DNA from: JBFHER01 sp041584055
Lineage (GTDB): Bacteria > Bacteroidota > Bacteroidia > Bacteroidales > UBA5342
Assembly (NCBI GenBank): GCA_041584055.1
Contig: JBFHER010000265.1
Span: forward strand, 1 to 5,569
Length of the DNA: 5,569 bases
Direction of reading: 5' to 3'
Shown piece after piece: positions 1 through 5,569 of the stretch (positions are counted from its first letter, which is position 1; the number at the start of each line of letters is the position of its first letter). The notes under the pieces are model-generated. The model ran no database searches. It was not told the origin of the DNA and was given only the letters and a program-made list of their open reading frames with translations. Made by a program: the position numbers and the translations under genes.

Positions 1-1199
1 TATTTGGCTTCACCATAAACTGATACGATTTCAGCTATCGGATAATTGTAGCCAATGCCAAATCCTATTCCACTGTTTAAACGCTTGCTGGTATTTTCGG
101 CTTCTGAAACAGAAGACTTAAGTTGTAGAACTGTTTCTGTATTCGATAAGTTGTCATACAAATATTGCGAGCTGGAGCAACCAATTTTTAAAAATGCCAG
201 TGCATAAAAATTTTGCATCCAACCGTCCATTGGAAGATGATGAATTGCCCTTAAGAAAAATAAGGTACTTCTCCACTTATCAGTTGAAATACTTCCTTTT
301 TGGGTGTTGGCATATAAATTCGCGGCAAAGATGATGGCAAAAAAATCCAGCGGATAATACCCAATACCAAGGTTAATGCCACCTCCGGAATTGTTTGTTT
401 TCGACGAAAGACTGCCATCAGAGAATTTGTTCCAATTGGATCCAAAATTGATATAAGGATTCAAAAGCGTCGCAAGCATAAACCAATGCCCTGCCCTGTA
501 TCTGTTAAAAGTAGCATCTGAAGCTGATGCGCCTGATTTGTGATACATCGTGTTGCATGTTAGTGCTGCAACCACTGTAGCTTGTATAAGCATGTTAGAA
601 TAGATAGAGGTTCTGCTATCCCAAAAAGTACGTGTTGTATTATAGGAAATGGTTGGATTTAAATACCAGAGAGAATTATTTAAAATCGTAACATACGCCC
701 CAAGGGTTAAGAACATACCCCACTGAAAAGCGGTGTAATTTCGAATGGTTTCATTTCCTGAATAGCGTTGTATATTTTTGTCCTTTGCTGCCCCTGCTCC
801 CATTAAAGCCTGCGCATATAGCGTTAAGGACGGTTGCATTACGTATGCATAGGTGTATCCAAGATAAAGTATTTTTGAGCGATTTAAATAATCATTTGAA
901 TAATCACTAAAATATTTATTGTAGGTCCTGGAATAATTGAAATAGCCGGAAATCCCATGCTGATTCATTAAAAAGTATGTTGCAGCCAGACCAATGGATT
1001 TATTAATATCCCGATTGGTTTTTGTGCCATCGACAATGGTACTCGATCCATTAAAATTTAAAACCTCCCCTGTTGAGGTGATGATGTTTCCTTTATTCGT
1101 CAGGTTTTTATTGTCATGTGCTTGCGCAAAACTCAACTGGATTGCTAAAAATAGACCAATCATCGCACTTAAACTTCTGATAGTTGCTGAATGTATCAT
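1..1199 (-). CDS. Exported outer-membrane beta-barrel-like protein, 3' end cut off by the window
   Basis: An open frame begins at the ATG at 1199-1197 and runs without a stop through 399 codons to the left edge, so the C-terminus is missing. Residues 1-25 form a clear signal peptide: a short basic start, a hydrophobic core (IGLFLAIQLSFA), and likely cleavage after A25 or A27. The mature part is rich in Tyr, Asn, Ser and Gly, with short alternating hydrophobic stretches (for example GGGINLGIGYY at 272-282 and GIGYNY at 381-386), as in Gram-negative outer-membrane barrels. It starts 16 bp after the stop of the upstream gene with no Shine-Dalgarno sequence, suggesting co-transcription. Motif order matches the upstream protein, so I infer a diverged paralogue; on that alignment only about 30 residues are missing. 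The specific function (porin, adhesin, structural) cannot be read from the sequence. Another in-frame ATG at codon 13 would cut into the signal peptide and is less likely. Confidence 0.85.
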   Translation of the reverse strand, partial: MIHSATIRSLSAMIGLFLAIQLSFAQAHDNKNLTNKGNIITSTGEVLNFNGSSTIVDGTKTNRDINKSIGLAATYFLMNQHGISGYFNYSRTYNKYFSDYSNDYLNRSKILYLGYTYAYVMQPSLTLYAQALMGAGAAKDKNIQRYSGNETIRNYTAFQWGMFLTLGAYVTILNNSLWYLNPTISYNTTRTFWDSRTSIYSNMLIQATVVAALTCNTMYHKSGASASDATFNRYRAGHWFMLATLLNPYINFGSNWNKFSDGSLSSKTNNSGGGINLGIGYYPLDFFAIIFAANLYANTQKGSISTDKWRSTLFFLRAIHHLPMDGWMQNFYALAFLKIGCSSSQYLYDNLSNTETVLQLKSSVSEAENTSKRLNSGIGFGIGYNYPIAEIVSVYGEAK

Positions 1200-1215
1200 G
1201 TTGATAATGTATTTG

Positions 1216-2442
1216 TTAAAATTTGAGACTTAATTTGGCTACGGCATTTAAGCCACTTTGTTTTGTACTTGTATTAGCTGTCTTGTTGGTAGCGTTGATT
1301 CCGGAATATCCAATTTCGTAATCGATGCCATATGCATCTGTCAGGAGCCAATGATATCCAATTCCGGCACTGAATTTTAAATCTCTTGATTTTGTTTTAT
1401 ACGATGTCATGTTCGTTCTGGTGGCGGATGAACTACCTAGATCCACATCCGCATAGCCATATATGTTGTTGAGTTTGCTGTCTGCCGGGATATGGCCTTG
1501 AACACCAACACCTAAGGATGCTTCTGTATCCCGATAACTGAAGTCGTAATTGATTTGGTTTTCACCAAAAAAACCAATGCCAAAACGAGCTCTTGCTGCA
1601 ACATCATCTGTTACATAATAGCGACCACCAACGTCAATCCCTCCTCCAAAAACGTTATATTTGGAACCATCGTTTCCATCAGCATCATAACTTTTTCTGC
1701 CTACATTCATACCAACATCAAACTGATTAATATAAATATCTCCCTTATCAAAAAGACCTGTGCTGCGGGTGGAATTCTTATCATTCAAATTGCATAAATA
1801 GTCATCACAGCCAAACATATATGCAGGGTTGGCCTGCAAGTAAAAATTAGAAAACCTGTCCTTAGACTCGCCTTTATCCCAGTTGTCTTGTTTCCAGTTG
1901 TATCCTACTTCTGTTTTTACAAGTCTACCGTCTCGTAAAGGATCATAAAATACACCCATCGAAAGATCAACTTTGGTTTGTAATCCTTTGTAGTCTGTTT
2001 GAGTATAATTTTCAGTTTCGTTTTGCCATGTTGGATAACCTTCCCTGAGACTCCCAATTCCAAGAGAAAAAGACCCGAACAAGTTAAATCTTTCATTTAC
2101 GGGGTGTAACTTCATGGCCCCAAGGTCTATTCGCTTTTCTCTTAGAAAGTTATCAGATGAATTCGCTTGTTTGTTTGAATATCGATTGTAATTAATCCCA
2201 CTAGAGACATAAAAATCTTCACTGATTTCATAATTGCTTTCATAGTTAAGGTCAAAACTGCGATTTTTTCGCTCGTAAGTTATATCTGATGTTTTGAGAG
2301 ACTGAATACTCAAGAGATTATCGATATTTAAGATTTGGGTTTTGGTATTTTCTTTTCCCTCATTGTTATTTGCAATTATATTTAATGGGGATGAAATTAA
2401 ATACATGATTGACAGAAATGTGTATAACCTGAACTTCATCAT
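1216..2442 (-). CDS. Exported outer-membrane beta-barrel-like protein, unknown function
   Basis: This encodes about 408 residues, probably an outer-membrane barrel. From the ATG at 2442-2440 (an adjacent ATG follows at 2439), residues 1-24 form a signal peptide (MMKFRLYTF, then a hydrophobic core, likely cut after NIIA at 24). The frame could extend to a TTG at 2508, but that would bury the signal peptide inside the protein, so I chose the ATG. The mature chain alternates polar and hydrophobic residues, is rich in Tyr/Gly/Asn/Asp, and ends in LSLKF; a terminal Phe is typical of barrel proteins recognised by the BAM complex. Strand-like repeats include GGGIDVGGRYY (266-276) and GIGYHW (360-365). 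Two cysteines in CDDYLC (212 and 217) could form a disulfide in an extracellular loop. It is followed after 16 bp by a probable paralogue. I do not recognise the family, and no enzyme motif is visible. Confidence is high that it is a gene and moderate that it is a barrel. Confidence 0.88.
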   Translation of the reverse strand: MMKFRLYTFLSIMYLISSPLNIIANNNEGKENTKTQILNIDNLLSIQSLKTSDITYERKNRSFDLNYESNYEISEDFYVSSGINYNRYSNKQANSSDNFLREKRIDLGAMKLHPVNERFNLFGSFSLGIGSLREGYPTWQNETENYTQTDYKGLQTKVDLSMGVFYDPLRDGRLVKTEVGYNWKQDNWDKGESKDRFSNFYLQANPAYMFGCDDYLCNLNDKNSTRSTGLFDKGDIYINQFDVGMNVGRKSYDADGNDGSKYNVFGGGIDVGGRYYVTDDVAARARFGIGFFGENQINYDFSYRDTEASLGVGVQGHIPADSKLNNIYGYADVDLGSSSATRTNMTSYKTKSRDLKFSAGIGYHWLLTDAYGIDYEIGYSGINATNKTANTSTKQSGLNAVAKLSLKF

Positions 2443-2487
2443 AAATAGAATTAGATTAAATAAAAATAAAACCTTGATGAAGTTACG

Positions 2488-2495
2488 CAATTTTA
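2488..2495 (-). promoter_or_regulatory. Weak candidate -7 box for the barrel operon
   Basis: On the minus strand this reads TAAAATTG, one base off the Bacteroidota -7 consensus TAnnTTTG, with TTTA 19 bp upstream as an imperfect -33 TTTG. It would give a leader of about 40 nt before the ATG at 2442 and would place the TTG at 2508 upstream of the transcript. The rest of the 2496-2632 spacer between this site and the trpB terminator shows no gene and no stronger promoter. The match is weak. Confidence 0.3.
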
Positions 2496-2632
2496 GGTTT
2501 GTTAACAATTGAGATAAATTACCCAGATTTGGCGATGAACTATCGGGTGAAAATACGGTATAGTGCTAAAGTGATTTAACCATTGCCGGATCTGAATTTG
2601 TGGGAATCAAATAAAACAGAATGATTATGCAT

Positions 2633-2667
2633 AAAAAAAAGCGGAGGATCTTATGAAGAACCTCCGC
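2633..2667 (-). terminator. Intrinsic terminator after trpB
   Basis: The minus strand reads GCGGAGG (2667-2661), a T-T mismatch, then TTCTT-type inner pairing closed by a 3-nt CAT loop, and CCTCCGC (2647-2641). This gives a 7-bp GC-rich stem plus a 4-bp inner stem, followed at once by eight T residues (2640-2633). The stem starts 24 bp beyond the trpB stop. A run of six T on the plus strand (2671-2676) would let it work in the other direction too, but no plus-strand gene leads into it. It separates trpB from the barrel operon. Confidence 0.92.
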
Positions 2668-2691
2668 CAATTTTTTAAAGTGCCTGCGATT

Positions 2692-3897
2692 TTATTTCGG
2701 AATACCATAGGTGTCCACAACATAGTCAAGATCTTTATCACCACGACCACTTAAGTTTACAAGGATGGATGATTTTGGATTTGCCTGTGCAAGCTTAAAG
2801 CTATATGCAATGGCATGAGCACTTTCCAGTGCAGGAATGATTCCTTCTAATCGACTAATTTCATAAAAGGCGCTGATGCATTCCTCATCGGATATTGTAT
2901 CATAAATTACTTTGTTAAGGTCTTTTAGCATGCTGTGTTCTGGACCCACTCCGGGGTAATCCAGACCACTGGCACAGGAATATACCGGTGCAGGTTCTCC
3001 TTTTTCATCCTGAAGCATATAACATTTAAACCCATGAATGATGCCAGGCGAACCATGGGTCATGGTTGCAGCATGTTCTCCAATGATATCTAAGTTACGT
3101 CCGGAAGGTTCAACACCATACAATTGAACGTCTTCGTCTTCAATGAATGCAGAAAAGATACCCATTGCATTGGATCCTCCTCCCACACAAGCAACAACAC
3201 TGTCAGGTTGTTCACCAGTCATGTCAAAAAACTGCTCTTTTGCCTCAATGCCAACCACCCGTTGGAAATCGCGAACCATCATTGGAAATGGGTGGGGTCC
3301 AACCACCGAACCTATGCAGTAAATACTGGTAACAGGATCCTCCAAATAAGCGCCAAACGCTGAGTCAACAGCCTCTTTTAACGTTTTTAAGCCATGGGTT
3401 GCAGGAACAACGGTTGCACCAAGAATTTTCATGCGAAGCACATTGGGATATTCTTTTGCAATGTCAACCTCACCCATGTGAATCTCACACTCGAGACCAA
3501 AATAGGCTGCTGCAGTAGCCAATGCAACACCATGCTGTCCGGCACCTGTTTCAGCAATTAATTTTTTCTTTCCCATGTATTTTGCAAGCAGTGCTTCTCC
3601 CATGCAATGGTTTAGCTTGTGGGCACCGGTATGATTCAGGTCCTCGCGTTTCATGTAAATCCGGCCGCCATATTTTTCTGAGAGGCGATTGCAATAATAA
3701 ACCGGGGTTGGACGCCCCTGATAGTGTTTACGTATGCTTCTTAATTCAGATATGAATTTGTGCGATTTGCTGATGGAGAAATATGCATCGTTAATTTTTT
3801 GCATTTCTTCAACCAGATTTGGTGGAATAAAGCCTCCCCCGTACTCTCCATAAAACCCCTCCAGATTTGGGTAAGTTTTGAAATAGTTTGACGACAT
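2692..3897 (-). CDS. trpB: Tryptophan synthase beta chain
   Basis: A PLP enzyme that condenses indole with L-serine to make L-tryptophan in the cytosol, normally with TrpA supplying indole from indole-3-glycerol phosphate. Its 401 residues are full length for the TrpB1 class. Visible motifs in order: the N-terminal FYGEYGGGFIP (15-25); the PLP lysine in HTGAHKLN (K94, Salmonella K87); the catalytic glutamate in AETGAGQHGVA (E116, Salmonella E109); the phosphate-binding GGGSN (239-243); GLDYPGVGPEH around D313 (Salmonella D305); LEGIIPALESAHA (E351, Salmonella E350); and the C-terminal SGRGDKD (384-390). By the same count the Salmonella R141 position is lysine (K148) and W177 is tyrosine (Y184); the protein contains no tryptophan at all. 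K174, matching the TrpA-contacting K167, is kept. The ATG at 3897 is supported by the N-terminal homology. No trpA or other trp gene is in the window; it has its own promoter and terminator. An indole-salvage role is possible but is inference. Confidence 0.97.
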   Translation of the reverse strand: MSSNYFKTYPNLEGFYGEYGGGFIPPNLVEEMQKINDAYFSISKSHKFISELRSIRKHYQGRPTPVYYCNRLSEKYGGRIYMKREDLNHTGAHKLNHCMGEALLAKYMGKKKLIAETGAGQHGVALATAAAYFGLECEIHMGEVDIAKEYPNVLRMKILGATVVPATHGLKTLKEAVDSAFGAYLEDPVTSIYCIGSVVGPHPFPMMVRDFQRVVGIEAKEQFFDMTGEQPDSVVACVGGGSNAMGIFSAFIEDEDVQLYGVEPSGRNLDIIGEHAATMTHGSPGIIHGFKCYMLQDEKGEPAPVYSCASGLDYPGVGPEHSMLKDLNKVIYDTISDEECISAFYEISRLEGIIPALESAHAIAYSFKLAQANPKSSILVNLSGRGDKDLDYVVDTYGIPK

Positions 3898-3968
3898 CGT
3901 GAATAAGTATTTAATTAATAAATAAGTTTTATGTGTGATTTGCTGATAATTTGAAAAATCAGGAACAC

Positions 3969-3998
3969 CAAAAATAACAAATTGACAGGAAACAGAAA
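3969..3998 (-). promoter_or_regulatory. trpB: Probable Bacteroidota-type promoter for trpB
   Basis: The minus strand carries TATTTTTG at 3976-3969, a perfect match to the -7 consensus TAnnTTTG, with TTTC (3998-3995) 18 bp upstream as a three-of-four match to the -33 TTTG. Transcription would begin near 3962, giving a leader of about 65 nt that is AT-rich and has no visible ribosome binding site, leader peptide or attenuator-like hairpin. Confidence 0.5.
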
Positions 3999-4017
3999 GT
4001 TTTCACTGAATTAATTT

Positions 4018-4028
4018 TCGAAATTCGA
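4018..4028. repeat. 11-nt perfect palindrome TCGAA-A-TTCGA
   Basis: Five-base arms are separated by a single central base, about 55 bp upstream of the probable trpB transcription start. It is one of three such palindromes in the clc-trpB spacer. It could be an operator half of a regulatory region or chance; a one-base loop makes an RNA hairpin unlikely. Confidence 0.4.
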
Positions 4029-4052
4029 GAACTTTTATTTTCAACTCAAAAC

Positions 4053-4063
4053 ATGCTAAGCAT
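4053..4063. repeat. 11-nt perfect palindrome ATGCT-A-AGCAT
   Basis: This has the same 5-1-5 geometry and central A as the palindrome at 4018-4028, with centres 35 bp apart. The arm sequences differ, so the two are not copies of one site. The function is unknown. Confidence 0.4.
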
Positions 4064-4097
4064 CCCGGTTTGCAATTTGTTGACGTTCTAATTATTT

Positions 4098-4112
4098 GCA
4101 TTGTTACAATGC
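4098..4112 (-). terminator. Hairpin just after the clc stop, possible weak terminator
   Basis: A 15-nt perfect palindrome (GCATTGT, one base, ACAATGC) begins 3 bp after the clc stop codon. As RNA it would form a 6-bp stem with a 3-nt loop. On the minus strand it is followed by AAATAATTAG and not by a T-run, so it does not meet the usual criterion for intrinsic termination. It may protect the mRNA 3' end, be a protein-binding site, or terminate only weakly, in which case clc transcripts would continue into trpB. Confidence 0.35.
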
Positions 4113-4115
4113 TGT

Positions 4116-5432
4116 TTATTTCCTTTTAGAGAGCTCTCCCAAACGTTTCCCTTCTTCTTTGGCGACCATTTTGTTTTTAGGTTGGCCAATCACTTGTGAG
4201 CTGTAAATACCATTGTGCCCCGATATTAAATAAGCCACCACGCAGGCCACTGCAACATAAACACCACATTCTGCGCCAAACAACTCAATGGCCATGATGC
4301 TACAGGCTAGCGGGGTGTTGGATGCACCGGCAAAGACTGCCACAAATCCCATGCCGGCAAGGAGACCTACCGGAAGCGGGATCACGAAAGAAAGTGCACT
4401 CCCAAGGGTTGCCCCGATAAAAAACAATGGTGTGACTTCGCCACCTTTAAATCCAAAACCAAGTGTGATGGCAGTAAGTGCAATTTTTATGGCAAAGTCC
4501 CAGGGTGCCTGCTGCACCGTGAATGATTCCACAATTGTAGGAACCCCCAGGCCAATGTAGCGTGTACTTCCGGATATGAACACGACGGCGGCAACAATTA
4601 TCCCACCAATAAATAATCTGAGCGGAGGATATTTAATTTTGAGTTTTCCGAGACGATTAATGGCATGCGTTGATTTGCTGAAGAGTAATGCTGCCAGCCC
4701 AAATGCGACTCCCGCTAAAATAGCATAAATTATATTTGGGATATCGATGTGTGGTATTAAGTCAATGGTATATTTTGTGTGTCCAACACCCCAGCTGTGT
4801 GTTATAAAGTCAGCAATGATAGAGGCTACAAAAGCTGGAAAGATGGCATTGTATCGAATTTTCCCGATGCTGTAAACTTCCATCCCAAACACGGCTCCTG
4901 CGAGGGGTGTGCCAAAAATAGAACCAAACCCTGCACTCATCCCTGCAATTAAAACAATTTTACGATTGCTGGGACTGAGTCGAAAAATACGTGTGAATTG
5001 ATCCGCAATGGATCCTCCCATTTGAATTGCCGTCCCCTCTCGTCCTGCAGAACCACCAAATAAATGCGTTAGGACTGTTCCAATCAAAATAAAAGGGGCC
5101 ATTTTAAATGGGATGGTCTTATTTGGATTTTGAATGTTCTCGATGATCAGGTTGTTTCCTGGGTCAATCTCCTTTCCCCAGTAATAAAAGAATCCCCCAA
5201 TCACCAAACCTGCGATGGGAAGAAGGGAAATGATCCATATGTTTGCTTCTCTGAAATTTGTTGCCCAATCAAGCGCAAGCAGGAAAACAGCTGAAGCTGA
5301 ACCAACACACACAGCGATTAGAATGCTAATGAAAAACCATCCTCCAATTGCAAATAACGAAGGATAACGTTGATAAAACTTATTCTGAGCGATCCGGGCG
5401 TACAGATCTTCCGAAATGTTGGCTTTTGACAT
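4116..5432 (-). CDS. CLC-family antiporter, fluoride (CLC-F / EriC-F) type
   Basis: A polytopic inner-membrane protein that probably expels fluoride in exchange for protons. Its 438 residues contain the CLC transmembrane core with no C-terminal CBS domains. Hydrophobic helices span roughly 26-55, 66-85, 110-127, 158-185, 195-210, 232-252, 272-288, 312-328 and 335-403. The gating glutamate sits in GREGT (E132). The ion-coordinating GSGIP loop of chloride CLCs is replaced by PGNNLI (91-96), and GxFxP by GGEVTP (330-335); Thr after GREG and an E-V-T-P loop are marks of the fluoride branch as I know it. In GTPLAGAVFGMEV the E. coli ClcA internal proton glutamate E203 aligns with V186, also as in CLC-F proteins. 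A tyrosine at 410 may match the central Tyr445. The ATG at 5432 has a weak AAAAGGA 9 nt upstream. The start agrees with a short cytosolic N-terminus. The family is certain; fluoride specificity is inferred from motifs. Confidence 0.93.
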   Translation of the reverse strand: MSKANISEDLYARIAQNKFYQRYPSLFAIGGWFFISILIAVCVGSASAVFLLALDWATNFREANIWIISLLPIAGLVIGGFFYYWGKEIDPGNNLIIENIQNPNKTIPFKMAPFILIGTVLTHLFGGSAGREGTAIQMGGSIADQFTRIFRLSPSNRKIVLIAGMSAGFGSIFGTPLAGAVFGMEVYSIGKIRYNAIFPAFVASIIADFITHSWGVGHTKYTIDLIPHIDIPNIIYAILAGVAFGLAALLFSKSTHAINRLGKLKIKYPPLRLFIGGIIVAAVVFISGSTRYIGLGVPTIVESFTVQQAPWDFAIKIALTAITLGFGFKGGEVTPLFFIGATLGSALSFVIPLPVGLLAGMGFVAVFAGASNTPLACSIMAIELFGAECGVYVAVACVVAYLISGHNGIYSSQVIGQPKNKMVAKEEGKRLGELSKRK

Positions 5433-5441
5433 TGTGGAAAT

Positions 5442-5448
5442 TCCTTTT
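5442..5448 (-). promoter_or_regulatory. Weak ribosome binding site for the CLC gene
   Basis: The minus strand reads AAAAGGA, ending 9 nt before the ATG at 5432. It is the only start in the window with anything resembling a Shine-Dalgarno sequence, and it supports this ATG as the start. Confidence 0.35.
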
Positions 5449-5488
5449 GCAGGCGTATTTAATTACTTCTTGTTATCGTGGATAAATA

Positions 5489-5496
5489 CAAAGATA
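5489..5496 (-). promoter_or_regulatory. Probable -7 box of the CLC gene promoter
   Basis: The minus strand reads TATCTTTG, a perfect match to the Bacteroidota -7 consensus TAnnTTTG. No TTTG-like -33 element is seen at the usual distance upstream, where the sequence is CCGGGATT-like. Transcription would begin near 5482, leaving a leader of about 50 nt before the ATG. The remaining 5497-5569 holds no supportable gene or RNA. Confidence 0.5.
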
Positions 5497-5569
5497 TTCA
5501 TTAATTTGAAATCCCGGTTGCTTTGCGGAAACTCTTAAAATGGTTTTACAGAAATGCATGAGAATTGAA

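Noticed and set aside
251..445. Minus-strand frame of 64 codons
   Set aside because: It overlaps the long edge-truncated barrel gene in another frame of the same strand and has no signal of its own.
994..1233. Plus-strand frame of 79 codons
   Set aside because: Antisense to the start of the truncated barrel gene and the end of its neighbour; no ribosome binding site or recognisable protein.
1555..1797. Plus-strand frame of 80 codons
   Set aside because: Antisense shadow within the barrel gene; the Ile/Asn-rich composition is what the complement of its codons gives.
3124..3755. Three plus-strand frames of 61 to 79 codons
   Set aside because: All are antisense to highly conserved parts of trpB, whose coding assignment is certain.
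4062..4070. Nine-base match (ATCCCGGTT) shared with 5511-5519 in the other intergenic region
   Set aside because: Short enough to be chance across two spacers, and the two copies sit at different distances from their promoters.
4288..4560. Plus-strand frame of 90 codons
   Set aside because: Antisense to the CLC transmembrane core; no independent support.
2692..5432. clc and trpB as one functional operon
   Set aside because: The 218-bp spacer contains a separate promoter-like element for trpB, and no known pathway links the two genes.
5540..5569. Possible start of a divergent plus-strand gene (ATG at 5540, reading MVLQKCMRIE to the edge)
   Set aside because: Only ten codons are visible, with no promoter or ribosome binding site that I can support; it may equally be non-coding.
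5433..5569. Fluoride riboswitch upstream of the CLC gene
   Set aside because: Looked for because of the fluoride-type motifs; the conserved elements are not present in either part of the region.

Overview
The window looks like a piece of a Bacteroidota chromosome, moderately AT-rich, with all four recognisable genes on the minus strand. Three observations point to this phylum. Two of the intergenic regions carry a perfect match to the Bacteroidota -7 promoter box (TAnnTTTG). Three of the four starts have no convincing Shine-Dalgarno sequence. Two of the genes encode Tyr/Asn/Gly-rich, signal-peptide-bearing outer-membrane-barrel-like proteins. I cannot name the genus.

Reading in the direction of transcription (right to left): (1) 5497-5569, upstream sequence with no supportable gene; (2) 4116-5432, a 438-residue CLC-family antiporter whose motifs (GREGT gate, PGNN in place of GSGIP, GGEVTP in place of GxFxP, loss of the internal proton glutamate) place it with the fluoride-exporting CLC-F branch, driven from a promoter about 60 bp upstream; (3) 3898-4115, a spacer with three short perfect palindromes and a promoter for the next gene; (4) 2692-3897, trpB, tryptophan synthase beta chain, standing alone without trpA or other trp genes and ending in a strong intrinsic terminator at 2633-2667; (5) 1216-2442, an exported beta-barrel-like protein; (6) 1-1199, a second exported beta-barrel-like protein starting 16 bp after the first one stops. 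It runs off the left edge and lacks its C-terminus.

The two barrel genes appear to be an operon and, by eye, diverged paralogues: matching motifs occur in the same order along their length. clc and trpB each have their own promoter, so nothing in the sequence ties them to one pathway. I see no mobile element, CRISPR array, RNA gene or obvious multi-gene novel system. The points most worth a second look are the tandem barrel paralogues of unknown function, the solitary tryptophan-free TrpB with substitutions at well-studied positions, and the fluoride-type CLC that lacks a fluoride riboswitch in its leader.
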